From positions 1 through 64,000 of the forward strand of contig JAIYBW010000009.1 in the NCBI GenBank assembly GCA_027488375.1: DNA of 64,000 bases, written 5' to 3'. Both the position numbers and the translations under genes were made by a program. Below the pieces are notes generated by a model. The model worked only from the letters and a program-made list of their open reading frames with translations, searched no databases and had not been told where the DNA came from. Source of the stretch: Pseudomonadota bacterium (GTDB lineage: Bacteria > Bdellovibrionota > Bacteriovoracia > Bacteriovoracales > Bacteriovoracaceae). Positions 43,733 through 52,105 of the stretch are shown here, piece after piece; within the stretch, counting starts at the first letter, position 1, and the number at the start of each line of letters is the position of its first letter.

Positions 43733-44095
43733 ATGAAAAATGTCCTGATCGTAGAAGATGATGAAGATATCCGAGACTTCCTAAAAACTGGCCTGGAATC
43801 CATAGAGCTCAACGTCCTTGTAGCCTCTGATGGAATGGATGCCTGGGATAAAATCAACTCTTTCCCAATTGATGTTGTCGTTACGGATTATAGAATGCCC
43901 AATATGGACGGAGCGAAGCTTTCTAGATTTATTAATGCTAAATTTCCTCAAATTCCAATCATTTTGATTTCAACATATGATCCGGATTATATAGGGATTC
44001 AAGAATTCATCCACACCTTCCTGGCAAAGCCCTTTAGTGTGGATGAATTGATAATGAAACTTAAAGAGATTCTAGTAGAAGAGACTACATTCTAA
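43733..44095 (+). CDS. Stand-alone response regulator receiver (CheY-like)
   Basis: This 120-residue single receiver has the acidic pocket EDDEDIRD, phospho-acceptor Asp53 in VVVTDYRMPNMDG, switch Ser/Thr in LISTYDP and Lys in FLAKPFSV. With no output domain it must act by protein contact or as a phosphate sink. No kinase gene is adjacent. Its stop overlaps the convergent lipoprotein gene end by 4 nt. Confidence 0.9.
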   Translation: MKNVLIVEDDEDIRDFLKTGLESIELNVLVASDGMDAWDKINSFPIDVVVTDYRMPNMDGAKLSRFINAKFPQIPIILISTYDPDYIGIQEFIHTFLAKPFSVDELIMKLKEILVEETTF

Positions 44096-44997
44096 AAACA
44101 TCCCAAACTGAATCCTCCCCCAAGAAAGGCTGTACGAAAACTTGACTCAGATGAAGTTGTCTTTTGAGCAAAGATGATTAAATCATCGCTTAGAAACTCC
44201 ATCGTGATACCAAGTGAGCCAGTGGTGAAGCGTCTTGAGGCAGAACCAGAATTACATCCAGATGGCGAAGATCCAGTCACTGTAAAATTGGCAACGTTAT
44301 TTGAGGAAGTGTAAGTTCCGGACTCCACACTATACACCTTGGAAGCAAGATCATATCGATAAAGGGAATAGGATCCAGAGTTAATAACGGCCAGAGCTGC
44401 AAAGGAAACTCCATCTGAATAAGCAAACGTGCCGTTTGGTATTGTTAGACCTGCTGGGCTTAGATCAGTCCCTATAGCGAGTTCATAAGTGTTTTCACCT
44501 ATCGTTAATATATTACCATTTCGAACAGCAGTGTATGTCATGACGTCACCTTCACTAAATATTTCTCCATCACAAGAGCGACCTAAAGTGCTCTGAGGAA
44601 CATTAATGACCCAATTAGAAATGCCACACCAGGAGTTGGCATTACTCCAAGAGACGTCACTTGCAGAAAGCGCAGTATAAACATCTGATTTTAAAATTGT
44701 TGTATAGTCATTACCACTTCTGGTGTATGAAGCCGTGTTGCTGTAGCGGTAATCCTCATCGCCAGATTGACAATTAACATCAGTATAATTTGTTCTAGTT
44801 AAGGCAACAGAGTCCTGAGCTATTGTTAAAACATAAAGGATACTACTATCATCTACATTATTTGAATTAGCATCATAATCACTGCAAAAGGCCCAGATTC
44901 CTTGATGAGATGTTAATGATGTCGATTCTCCTCCCCCACCGCCTCCACCATTACATGCAACTGCAAGTAACAAGCTTAGTACTATTCCTAAACGCAT
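44092..44997 (-). CDS. Predicted lipoprotein with poly-Gly linker
   Basis: This 301-residue protein has a lipobox (LLLAVAC, Cys15), then a NGGGGGGGES linker and a Ser/Thr/Asn-rich beta domain. It opens GIWAFCSDYDANSN, similar to the GxW...C start of secreted proteins encoded at 47.4, 48.3 and 50.8 kb, so it may be a larger member of that family. Envelope location is likely; function unknown. Confidence 0.75.
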   Translation of the reverse strand: MRLGIVLSLLLAVACNGGGGGGGESTSLTSHQGIWAFCSDYDANSNNVDDSSILYVLTIAQDSVALTRTNYTDVNCQSGDEDYRYSNTASYTRSGNDYTTILKSDVYTALSASDVSWSNANSWCGISNWVINVPQSTLGRSCDGEIFSEGDVMTYTAVRNGNILTIGENTYELAIGTDLSPAGLTIPNGTFAYSDGVSFAALAVINSGSYSLYRYDLASKVYSVESGTYTSSNNVANFTVTGSSPSGCNSGSASRRFTTGSLGITMEFLSDDLIIFAQKTTSSESSFRTAFLGGGFSLGCF

Positions 44998-45010
44998 ACG
45001 TACTCCTTAG

Positions 45011-45310
45011 TTATTTTCTATCAACTCTTTTTAGAATTAGTTTGTATGTAAAATCACCTATAGTGATATTGATATCCGGGTCGTGCGAGGAATGCTTTTC
45101 ATCAAAGCAAAGCTCATCAATTGAGCAGTCCATTAATAGAGCAATTTTCTTCAGCGTCTTTATACTCTTTGGTGGAACGCCATTGATCCAGCCATGCACA
45201 GTTGAGGATGGAACCTCTAACTGATCTGCGAGATCTTTTAGTGAGAGATTGTTCTTAGTAATAAAGTCTTTTAAGTTCTTTGCGAATTTCATGTAGTCAT
45301 CTATCGTCAT
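45011..45310 (-). CDS. Small XRE-family regulator with conserved C-terminal strand
   Basis: This 99-residue protein has a Cro/C1 HTH (LSLKDLADQLEVPSSTVHGW, ~24-43) followed by a ~45-residue tail ending INITIGDFTYKLILKRV. It is a clear paralogue of the protein encoded at 51683-51967, in both HTH (STxHGWxNG) and tail. It lies 13 bp upstream of the lipoprotein gene and may control it. GTTATC/GATAAC (45369-45391) upstream is a possible binding site. Confidence 0.8.
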   Translation of the reverse strand: MTIDDYMKFAKNLKDFITKNNLSLKDLADQLEVPSSTVHGWINGVPPKSIKTLKKIALLMDCSIDELCFDEKHSSHDPDINITIGDFTYKLILKRVDRK

Positions 45311-45630
45311 ATAACACTTCCCTTTGTTGCCTGATTCACTGAAATGAATGGATCTTCACCGTAATGAAGTTATCCTTATAAAAAAGATAACGAAGATGTG
45401 AGACAGACCATGACATTGAGTTTGAGATTTTTTTTAATTAAGAGGCCGTTAGGTTTTTAGGCAGTCAAGAAAATAATGTGTCTACTTTTTACATATTGTG
45501 CAAAATTCAGAACTGGGTTAAATTCTATTTATCACCAAGAGCAGTCTGCAAAATAAAACCGGTGTTTTGCTCTCTCATGGTTCTTGCGTCCTTTTTTTTA
45601 GAAACATTAATTTTATTTGGAGGCACTCTT

Positions 45631-45978
45631 ATGGGGAAGAAGGGTCATGACTTGCCTAAAAATTTAAGGCAAGAACTAGTTTTAAGTATTGTCGAGAACT
45701 TCGCTGGAAGTGATGGTATTTTAACTTCTGAAATCTTTGAGCTCTTAGACAATAGATGTCCAGGTGTGAATAGAAGAACTTTGCATCGTGATCTCATTGA
45801 ACTTAGTCAAAGGTATCCTCTTTATGATGAAACTATTGAAGGTAGGTCAAAATGGTTTGTAAGAGAAGACCTTCAGGAATCTTCCATGAAGAGTCTTTAT
45901 CGAGACTATATACAAAAAGAGTTATTTCTATTTTTAAAAAGATCTGAGGAGATGAATGAATTAGAGGCCGTAGTCTAA
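45631..45978 (+). CDS. Small DeoR/WYL-type HTH regulator
   Basis: From ATG 45631 this is a 115-residue protein. The start is set by GGAGG spaced 8 nt upstream; a longer frame from 45478 lacks a ribosome site. The winged HTH includes GILTSEIFELLDNRCPGVN then RRTLHRDLIEL, related to the RKTIERD helix of the mini-HTH proteins at 42.6 and 47.9 kb. The C-terminus is helical. The preceding gap (45311-45630) holds a GCAAAA/TTTTGC hairpin at 45548-45570 but no other gene. Confidence 0.72.
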   Translation: MGKKGHDLPKNLRQELVLSIVENFAGSDGILTSEIFELLDNRCPGVNRRTLHRDLIELSQRYPLYDETIEGRSKWFVREDLQESSMKSLYRDYIQKELFLFLKRSEEMNELEAVV

Positions 45979-46364
45979 GATGGTGAACACAAGGGGACGC
46001 CCTTTAACTCCATGATTTCAAAAAGCCCTAGATCCACGATTCGCATATCAATTGATCTTATAAATTCCGAAAGACTCAAATTTGTTAAAATCCTCACATT
46101 AAGTTTTCTTTGATCCTCATTCACTAGACTCATCTCAACCATAAATAATGGTATCTCTTCTAAATTAATTTCTCTAGAAAAGCGCTCCTCTTGAGTAAAG
46201 TGATTAGCTGGTACCTTCGCCCACTTTTTCATTACTTCAAGAAATTCAATGAACTCCACCAGTGAATTCACTTCACTTAGCTCTCGAATTAAAAAAGACT
46301 GGATATACATCTTTGATATTTCTGGCAGAATCCGCTTCTGGATAAAAATATTATTCTGAATCAT
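45975..46364 (-). CDS. Unknown 129-residue protein
   Basis: Soluble, helical N-terminal half (IYIQSFLIRELSEVNSLVEF, FLEVMKKWAKVP) and beta-rich C-terminal half, two cysteine-poor segments, no signal. It overlaps the stop of the next gene upstream by one base (shared TAATG), so the pair is coupled. No family recognised. Confidence 0.6.
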   Translation of the reverse strand: MIQNNIFIQKRILPEISKMYIQSFLIRELSEVNSLVEFIEFLEVMKKWAKVPANHFTQEERFSREINLEEIPLFMVEMSLVNEDQRKLNVRILTNLSLSEFIRSIDMRIVDLGLFEIMELKGVPLCSPS

Positions 46365-46732
46365 TAAAGATGCCTCTCAATTATGCTCGCAAGCTTCTTA
46401 AAACTAACACCCTTATCATTAAGTTCCATAAGGGTAGTCTTCTCACCTTTTATACTTACGATCACCCCATGCTCAACTGGATTGAGGTAGCGCTCATTAT
46501 CCTGAGCGATATTTGCCCACTTCATCACATTATAGGAAAGCTTAAACTCTCTTTTATCAAAAGTTCCCACACCCCTTACTTCCTCATAGGTACATATCCC
46601 CTCGAGGAGTGCGAGAACTGAAAGAACCCCCAAGGCACAATAACATCCATCCTTCTCAAGATGACCTCTTCCTTGCTTGAACTCCCCTGATCGAAGGGCC
46701 TTCACCCATAATTTTTTGATTTTTTGATCCAT
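46364..46732 (-). CDS. Phage/plasmid-type conserved protein (WxxALRSGxxxQGxGxL family)
   Basis: From ATG 46732 (ribosome site GGGAGGATCT; an in-frame start at 46759 is weaker) this is a 122-residue protein. The N-terminus LWVKALRSGEFKQGRGHLEK then CYCALGVLSVLALLEG matches a conserved hypothetical family that I recognise from many phage and plasmid genomes; its function is unknown. It is coupled to the gene that follows. Confidence 0.75.
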   Translation of the reverse strand: MDQKIKKLWVKALRSGEFKQGRGHLEKDGCYCALGVLSVLALLEGICTYEEVRGVGTFDKREFKLSYNVMKWANIAQDNERYLNPVEHGVIVSIKGEKTTLMELNDKGVSFKKLASIIERHL

Positions 46733-46778
46733 AGATCCTCCCGAACTAGAATCTATCAAGGAGTTGGGTCAAAACCTG

Positions 46779-47357
46779 TCATGAATTCGAGCGGTCAAAT
46801 GATTCAGAGAAAAAGAAATTAATGACAATAAAGCTCAACAAGAAACTTAAGGGAGATAAAGTTTTATAGGAAACTAAGGAAATAACTCCTAATAAAAGTA
46901 GGCACCAAAAACTGGCTTCATATTCTTTCTTATGTAATAAAAATAAAGGACCAAAGGCCAAAAATAAAAAATACTCCTTATCTTTTTTTTCATCCATTAT
47001 TTTTAAATACTCATGACTTTGATTAACTCCTTCCCCAAGAGCTTCTACTAAAAACTCTCTCGCCTCACTTAAGTCCCCGCGCTCATAAAAATACCTTCCT
47101 AAATGATAAAGGCCTGCTGAATTTCCCATCTTTTGCGCTCGATGATAATAAAGCTCCATTAAGGTAAAGTTACCCTGGGTCTCCATTAAATATCCTAAAA
47201 TAATGTAGGCATTTGAGTCTCCCTCCTTCGCTACTTCTATGAGGATTTCCTCACCTTCCTTGATTTCTCCAGAAGCAATGAACAGAAGTCCCTCTTTTAG
47301 TCTTGGAGACTTCAAACTATCTGAGTTTTTAGCGATGAGAAGTTTACTTAAGTCCAT
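46779..47357 (-). CDS. TPR/Sel1-like repeat protein with C-terminal membrane segments
   Basis: This 192-residue protein has about three helical repeats of Sel1/TPR type (DSNAYIILGYLMETQGNFTL; SAGLYHLGRYFYERGDLSEA) over residues 30-115, then hydrophobic segments (FLFLAFGPLFLL; FWCLLLLGVISLVSY; FLLSFIVINFFF). It is probably membrane-anchored with the repeats in the cytoplasm. Its ATG shares a base with the preceding stop (TAATG). Confidence 0.75.
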   Translation of the reverse strand: MDLSKLLIAKNSDSLKSPRLKEGLLFIASGEIKEGEEILIEVAKEGDSNAYIILGYLMETQGNFTLMELYYHRAQKMGNSAGLYHLGRYFYERGDLSEAREFLVEALGEGVNQSHEYLKIMDEKKDKEYFLFLAFGPLFLLHKKEYEASFWCLLLLGVISLVSYKTLSPLSFLLSFIVINFFFSESFDRSNS

Positions 47358-47917
47358 TATCTCGCCTCGTAATAAGGCCTATAGTAAAGCTCCATGAGAG
47401 TCTGCTTCGCCTTAAAAAAGAAAGGGTATTCAATGCGCTTGAGATAGGTTTTCCCACCTTTAAGATTCGTCCTAAGTGTCTTTCCTTTTATGGTGTAGGT
47501 GAATTTATTTGTTAGTTCAAGATCATGGTCTCCCGGCATCGCATGCATCTGGCAAATCTCTGCTCTTTTCTTATCATCCGCTCTGAAGTGACAACATCCA
47601 TACCAATTAGGCACCTTACCATTCGCAGCAAAGAGATAACCAGAGTCCTTATATTTTGTCGTAAAATTAAAATTATTATATTTTAGATCCCAAGTACGGC
47701 GGAAGTGGAACAACCTTTTTCCATTACAGTTTCCTCCTCCACCACTAAAACCATGATAATCTTCAATCAGTTCATTCTTTTTGAACTCAGCAACGTATAA
47801 AAGCCCGTCCCTACCCCTGTCACTGCAAGATTTCCACATCCCTTCAAGCTCAAGTGGCTTTTCTGGCATTGAAGAAAGAATTAAGAAGGCCCAAAGATCA
47901 GCCGTTTTCAAACGCAT
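47357..47917 (-). CDS. Secreted lipocalin-like protein (GxW...C family)
   Basis: From ATG 47917 (GGGGAGT ribosome site; the frame also opens with TTG at 47929) this is a 186-residue protein with a short signal and mature start LELEGMWKSCSDRGRDGLLY. The GMWKSC opening, alternating beta pattern and paired cysteines match proteins encoded at 48267 and 50844. It may bind a small ligand; function unknown. Overlaps the mini-HTH gene before it by 20 nt. Confidence 0.7.
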   Translation of the reverse strand: MRLKTADLWAFLILSSMPEKPLELEGMWKSCSDRGRDGLLYVAEFKKNELIEDYHGFSGGGGNCNGKRLFHFRRTWDLKYNNFNFTTKYKDSGYLFAANGKVPNWYGCCHFRADDKKRAEICQMHAMPGDHDLELTNKFTYTIKGKTLRTNLKGGKTYLKRIEYPFFFKAKQTLMELYYRPYYEAR

Positions 47918-48254
47918 ACTCCCCGTCAATTAGACCCATAAGGCGTTGTAGACGAATATTTAAAGGATGAGAGCTTGGAAGTACTACAATAAGATAAGTG
48001 ATCTCTTCATGAGTTAGATGCATGACTGTTCCAAATCTCCCCGTCATTGAAACCGTTAAAGGATGAGTGGAACACTGAAAAAGGATATTTTTATTGATCA
48101 TTTCTAAAATGTCTCGCTCGATTGTTTTTCGAGAAGGTACATCTGAGATTCTTTTTTTAAGTTCTTTGTAGATATCTGAAAGTGACATCTCTTTGGAAGA
48201 ATCAGTTAAAATTTGAATCAGAGAATCAATGCGATCTTTCTTTTGATTTAACAT
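47898..48254 (-). CDS. Mini HTH regulator (paralogue of 42565 gene)
   Basis: This 118-residue protein has a winged HTH (MSLSDIYKELKKRISDVPS then RKTIERDILEM, ~23-52) and a helical tail EEITYLIVVLPSSHPLNIRL that aligns with the tail of the protein at 42565-42885. No sensor domain. It lies between two secreted lipocalin-like protein genes and overlaps one, so it probably regulates them. Confidence 0.78.
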   Translation of the reverse strand: MLNQKKDRIDSLIQILTDSSKEMSLSDIYKELKKRISDVPSRKTIERDILEMINKNILFQCSTHPLTVSMTGRFGTVMHLTHEEITYLIVVLPSSHPLNIRLQRLMGLIDGEYAFENG

Positions 48255-48266
48255 ATATATCCCCTT

Positions 48267-48773
48267 TTAAAATTCTAAAAGGTCATAGGTTTCACCATCC
48301 TCTTGAGTGACCACGAGCTTTTTGCCAATAATCTTAAAATGATGAAAAGTTCTATGCCCAATCACTGGCTCATAATCGAGAAGTAATTTCCCTTCACATG
48401 CAACCATCTCATCAATTTTCCAGTCTTTAACTCCACATATAGCTTTCTTATTAAAAGATTCAATGAGACTTGGATCGATCAAGATCACACGTACTTTATC
48501 TAGTGTAGTGATTAATTCATCTTTTATGATTTCGTATTTCCAAACCCTTCCCATTGCAAAAAGTGGTGCTCCCTTACATGAAGCCTTAGATTTTCTTCGG
48601 AATATTTCAGCTTCGAATTCTTCGTTCCCAGGCATAAATTCAACGACATATTCAATTTCTACAGGAGCCTTCAGTTGATCACATGATGAATACCTCTTGC
48701 CTCTTAAGGTATCCTTCGAAAAGGCTGATAATGTAAGGGGCATGAATGAAAACAATATAATGAGTAGTCTCAT
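48267..48773 (-). CDS. Secreted protein of the GxW...C family
   Basis: This 168-residue protein has a signal peptide (ILFSFMPLTLSAFS, cut ~18), mature start LRGKRYSSCDQLKAPVEIEY, and VVEF then later RVWKYEI, HHFKIIGKKLVVTQEDG. It aligns with the protein at 50844-51353 (STCDQ...YEHVVEF). Beta-rich, four cysteines. Ribosome site ATGGAGGAATA. Secreted small-ligand binder or inhibitor is a guess from fold. Confidence 0.75.
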   Translation of the reverse strand: MRLLIILFSFMPLTLSAFSKDTLRGKRYSSCDQLKAPVEIEYVVEFMPGNEEFEAEIFRRKSKASCKGAPLFAMGRVWKYEIIKDELITTLDKVRVILIDPSLIESFNKKAICGVKDWKIDEMVACEGKLLLDYEPVIGHRTFHHFKIIGKKLVVTQEDGETYDLLEF

Positions 48774-48814
48774 TATTCCTCCATGGTTAGTTAATGTTAA
48801 TTTATCCTTGGTTT

Positions 48815-48831
48815 AAGACAGAATCTGTCTT
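48815..48831. promoter_or_regulatory. GACA-N5-TGTC palindrome between divergent secreted-protein genes
   Basis: AAGACA-gaatc-TGTCTT is a perfect 6-bp arm palindrome with the same 5-bp spacer as the other sites. It lies 42 bp before the minus-strand gene start (48773) and 24 bp before the plus-strand ATG at 48855. Confidence 0.55.
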
Positions 48832-48854
48832 TGTGTTTTGCTAACTTTTCATTT

Positions 48855-49637
48855 ATGAAAATATTATTATTTATATTTATAATTTCCTCATGTTCGACAC
48901 TTAAAACGCCGAAGGCCCCCTCACCATCATGGGTGGAAGGGATTCGTAATGGAGCGGAGTCATTAAGAGTAATTAATGGAAATAAAGTTTTTTATCGTCG
49001 AATTCTAAAGGCAAATAAGGATTCTGAGCAGGAAACCTGTGAAAAGGTTTTAGGCATGGCGGCCAGTGATATTCAAAAAGAATTTCTAATTGATACAAAA
49101 ATTCCTTATACCCTTGAATATCTACATTTTGATGATGAATTTGATGATTGTTCAGTAACCTTATCAATTTCAACTCAATTGACATCAAGACTTATGGAGA
49201 TAAAAGAAATTACTAATAATCACAAAGAAATTGTCTCAGATCTTGAAGATCGCTGGATTGAGGCAAGAAAAGACAAAGAAAAGATTGAAATTAGAAATCG
49301 AGAGCTTGAAGCATACATAAGACAAAATCAGCACTTACTTAGTAAATACGACGATTATGTAAGTAACGTCAATAAGGCATGGGCGATGTTAAAGGATAAG
49401 AGGCAAAGAGCAAGCGAATCTGCCCTGACTGGTCTCAGTAAAAATGAGTTTAAAAGATTAGTCGGTCATGAGGTAACAATACTTTTTTCGACAGACACCC
49501 CATGCTGGAATTACTTTCGGGCCTCTGATGTGTCTTATCATGGGACAACTATTGTTTGCTGGACTGAAAAAGAGAAAGCCTTTATCCAGGGCTACTGTGA
49601 TGCTGGAAAAGGTACTTGTTTAATGAGGAATCCGTAG
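48855..49637 (+). CDS. Predicted lipoprotein with coiled coil
   Basis: From ATG 48855 this is a 260-residue protein with a lipobox signal (LFIFIISSC-S, Cys13), a beta-rich first half, and a coiled coil at ~115-170 (EIVSDLEDRWIEARKDKEKI then EIRNRELEAYIRQNQ). An upstream in-frame ATG (48831) would spoil the signal peptide. It would sit in the envelope; function unknown. A GACA-N5-TGTC palindrome lies just upstream. Confidence 0.75.
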   Translation: MKILLFIFIISSCSTLKTPKAPSPSWVEGIRNGAESLRVINGNKVFYRRILKANKDSEQETCEKVLGMAASDIQKEFLIDTKIPYTLEYLHFDDEFDDCSVTLSISTQLTSRLMEIKEITNNHKEIVSDLEDRWIEARKDKEKIEIRNRELEAYIRQNQHLLSKYDDYVSNVNKAWAMLKDKRQRASESALTGLSKNEFKRLVGHEVTILFSTDTPCWNYFRASDVSYHGTTIVCWTEKEKAFIQGYCDAGKGTCLMRNP

Positions 49638-49652
49638 GTTGTTTGCTATTAA

Positions 49653-50273
49653 TTATTTTAAAGCCTCGCATGCCTGCTTATGTCCAAAATCGCATGCCTT
49701 TTTCAGGTGAGGTAAGTAGATATTAGATTTCTCTCTTTTTAGCTCGAAAAATAAATCAGAAATGAGATTACAGGCAGTTTTAATATTTTTATTGCAACTT
49801 TCTTTTAAACGAGCCTCCCCGGAAAATTCTTTTTCTTTAGCGTTTACTAATTCCCAACTTGCACAACCATATAAATTATCAGCACTACATGATTTTCTAT
49901 ATAAATCCTTTGCTTCTCCATATCTTCCAGAACTAACAAATAAACCTGCTAGTTGATCGCAGTCACTTTCTCTGAATTTACAAGAAAGGATATAATATTT
50001 CTCTGCCTCAACAAGATCTCCCTCTTTTTCCGCAATTTCACCTAGAAGTTCGCAAGCTTTCGAATCTCCATTTTCATAAGCCTTTTTCAATGGAACTCGA
50101 GCTTCCTTAGTCTTGCCTTGATTCAAAAGACTTTTCCCAAGAAAATAACATTCCATCATGTCGCCCTTGTCACAATTTCTTTTAAAGGATTCTACGCTTG
50201 ATAATGCACGAAAACTTGACGATAAAAGGATTACAAAACTTAAAAAGTTGAAACATCCATATAATTTCATCAT
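49653..50273 (-). CDS. Secreted Sel1-like repeat protein
   Basis: This 206-residue protein has a signal peptide (FVILLSSSFRALS, cut ~25) and about five Cys-containing Sel1-like repeats (GDMMECYFLGKSLLNQGKTK; DSKACELLGEIAEKEGDLVE; ESDCDQLAGLFVSSGRYGEA). Paired cysteines in each repeat would form disulfides, as in exported Hcp/Sel1 proteins that bind partners or act as inhibitors. It lies in a run of small exported proteins. Confidence 0.82.
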   Translation of the reverse strand: MMKLYGCFNFLSFVILLSSSFRALSSVESFKRNCDKGDMMECYFLGKSLLNQGKTKEARVPLKKAYENGDSKACELLGEIAEKEGDLVEAEKYYILSCKFRESDCDQLAGLFVSSGRYGEAKDLYRKSCSADNLYGCASWELVNAKEKEFSGEARLKESCNKNIKTACNLISDLFFELKREKSNIYLPHLKKACDFGHKQACEALK

Positions 50274-50285
50274 ATGCTCCCATAA

Positions 50286-50831
50286 TTATTTAGTTCTATT
50301 TTTTAAACTTAAACGGTGAAAAGAGAAAAGAGGACGTGACTTTTCAAAATAATAGAAATCAGCATTTTTTAAATCAGTATAACTTTCATTTTGTGCGACT
50401 ATCATTAATGCCTCGGGATTTTCATTTCCAGTTCCCCTGCAGACAGGTGGTATTCTCGGAAGAGATTCTATAAAGGGTGTTAAAGTATTAAGGAGCTTGA
50501 ATTTTAATTCTTCTTTTTTAAGCAGAAAAAAAGTAAAATCCCCTACTTTGGAAATATCACAGCCATTTTGTACGTAAAATCTATAAGAGCGAATTAAGTT
50601 GTCACCTTTGAAGATGGTTTCTTCAAGCTCATCTATGGTAGATTCTCTGGTTGCCTTGTTTTTTAATCTTTCCGCATCAATAATGAAAACATTTGCAGTC
50701 TCAATTTTAGTTCTTTTTCCTTTTATGGCTTTTTCCATTTCCTCAAGGACTGTTATTATTAAATTAGGCAGAGTCAAAGCTGAGATTAAGCAACAAATAA
50801 AGATTATAAGAAAATCTTTGCGGTTCTTCAT
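50286..50831 (-). CDS. Membrane-anchored protein, unknown
   Basis: This 181-residue protein has one N-terminal membrane helix (FLIIFICCLISALTLPNLII) followed by an extracytoplasmic helical part and a Cys pair (NGCDISK; PPVCRGTG). No family recognised. It lies 12 nt after the GxW...C gene at 50844 and upstream of the Sel1 gene, all in the same direction, so likely one operon of envelope proteins. Confidence 0.68.
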   Translation of the reverse strand: MKNRKDFLIIFICCLISALTLPNLIITVLEEMEKAIKGKRTKIETANVFIIDAERLKNKATRESTIDELEETIFKGDNLIRSYRFYVQNGCDISKVGDFTFFLLKKEELKFKLLNTLTPFIESLPRIPPVCRGTGNENPEALMIVAQNESYTDLKNADFYYFEKSRPLFSFHRLSLKNRTK

Positions 50832-50843
50832 ATTGACCCTCTC

Positions 50844-51353
50844 TTATTCGAAATTAAACTTTGTATAGATAATGGTATGTCCTTCTAGAGGGGTCACTAG
50901 AAGCTGATCTTCCTTGCGAATATAAATATGACTTGATCTAAAGCCCGCTCTATCTTCAAAATCCGGAAAAAAATCGTTGGTGCAATCAATCAACTTATCT
51001 TTAACCCACGCATTTGTTTTGCAAAAACCCAACTTATTGAATTCTTGAACAATTTTTTCTTGTAAAGCCATTGCATACGTATTTTTAAGAACACTTCTAA
51101 ACTGACCACGAGTGGACTTATAACTCCATTTCCTACTTACAATGGTAAGGATGGTGCCATTGCAAGGCCTATCTGACTTTAGACGAAAGGCGTGTAATTC
51201 ATTTTCCACGCCATTTTTGCGAAATTCCACAACGTGCTCATAATCAAAATGTTCATCCTCCTGATCACATGTTGACCATGTTCCGATGAGTTCGGAGTTT
51301 GCCGTTGCTAAGCTTGGTAATGTTGCCAGAAATAGGAAAAGAAGAAATTGCAT
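50844..51353 (-). CDS. Secreted protein of the GxW...C family
   Basis: This 169-residue protein has a signal peptide (LFLATLPSLATA-N, cut ~19) and opens with LIGTWSTCDQEDEHFDYEHV. Later KWSYKSTRGQFRSVLKNTYA and HIYIRKEDQLLVTPLEGHTI match the 48267 paralogue. Four cysteines. Probably a lipocalin-like beta-barrel in the periplasm or outside; function unknown. Confidence 0.75.
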   Translation of the reverse strand: MQFLLFLFLATLPSLATANSELIGTWSTCDQEDEHFDYEHVVEFRKNGVENELHAFRLKSDRPCNGTILTIVSRKWSYKSTRGQFRSVLKNTYAMALQEKIVQEFNKLGFCKTNAWVKDKLIDCTNDFFPDFEDRAGFRSSHIYIRKEDQLLVTPLEGHTIIYTKFNFE

Positions 51354-51398
51354 ATTTACCTCTGTTTTTCCTAAAGAGATGTCCTAGAAGCATAATAT

Positions 51399-51433
51399 AG
51401 CTTTCCCACGACAAATATTGTCCAGGGAAAGCT
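51399..51433 (-). terminator. Long hairpin after the Cys-rich small protein gene
   Basis: AGCTTTCCC (51399-51407) pairs with GGGAAAGCT (51425-51433), with GACA/TGTC pairing inside around AATAT. It lies 11 nt after the stop of the 51445 gene and is a probable terminator. It contains the GACA-N5-TGTC core, which here is more simply part of the hairpin. Confidence 0.5.
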
Positions 51434-51444
51434 AAATTTGAAAA

Positions 51445-51630
51445 TTATCTGATTTCAAGTGGGTAATTATAAGGACACATTTGATAATCGCATTTTGTAA
51501 TACATTGAAGATTTCCAGCATAATCACGATTGCAACACTGCTTTGTTTGAAAACAAGAGTAAACAGCTCCAGAGAATGCAAGAATCACGCAGACAAACAA
51601 AATCTTTTTCTTTGCTCCAAAGGCCTTCAT
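51445..51630 (-). CDS. Small Cys-rich exported protein
   Basis: This 61-residue protein has an N-terminal hydrophobic signal (LFVCVILAFSGAVYSC) with a lipobox-like end and a short mature part with several cysteines (QCCNRDYAGNLQCITKCDYQ, then MC). It has a good ribosome site (AAAGGGGATTTT). It could be a lipidated or disulfide-rich micro-protein. Function unknown. Confidence 0.65.
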   Translation of the reverse strand: MKAFGAKKKILFVCVILAFSGAVYSCFQTKQCCNRDYAGNLQCITKCDYQMCPYNYPLEIR

Positions 51631-51682
51631 AAAATCCCCTTTTTTTCAATAATATAATCACGCTCCCACTAGATTGGAAGTG

Positions 51683-51967
51683 CTATGAGCGCTTAAGAAC
51701 TATTTCAAATTCTTCATCGCCAATAATTATCTTTATGTTCGTTTTCTTGTGGTTGTTTGGTTTCTCATTAAAGCAGAGTTCATCCATCGTCAGGTTGAGA
51801 AACTCGGCAACCTTTTTGACCTCACTAAGGCTCTTTGGTGCGGCACCATTAACCCAACCATGGAGTGTAGAGACTGGTATCGATACTTTTCGGGATAGAT
51901 CATTTATTGAGAGCCCCTCTCTTTTTAGATATTCTTTTAAATTTGATGATATTTTCATATCCAGCAT
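51683..51967 (-). CDS. Small XRE-family regulator (paralogue of 45011 gene)
   Basis: This 94-residue protein has an HTH (LSINDLSRKVSIPVSTLHGW, ~19-38) and a tail ending INIKIIIGDEEFEIVLKRS-like strand that matches the 45011-45310 protein. Shared MDELCF/IDELCF and HGWxNGxxPKS sequences show recent duplication. It probably controls the small exported protein genes nearby. Confidence 0.8.
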   Translation of the reverse strand: MLDMKISSNLKEYLKREGLSINDLSRKVSIPVSTLHGWVNGAAPKSLSEVKKVAEFLNLTMDELCFNEKPNNHKKTNIKIIIGDEEFEIVLKRS

Positions 51968-52105
51968 TTCGGCTTTATCCTTTAATTATTTCGTCAAATT
52001 CACATAACCAAATTTTTTATCCGAAAAATCGTAAGACTATATTGATTCTGAATTTTAAATTAAAAAAAGGACAAAGAATGACGTGGGAAGAATAAATGGA
52101 ATCGC

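Noticed and set aside
51399-51433. GACA-N5-TGTC at 51410 as an operator
   Set aside because: It is the inner part of a longer hairpin just after a stop codon, better explained as a terminator.
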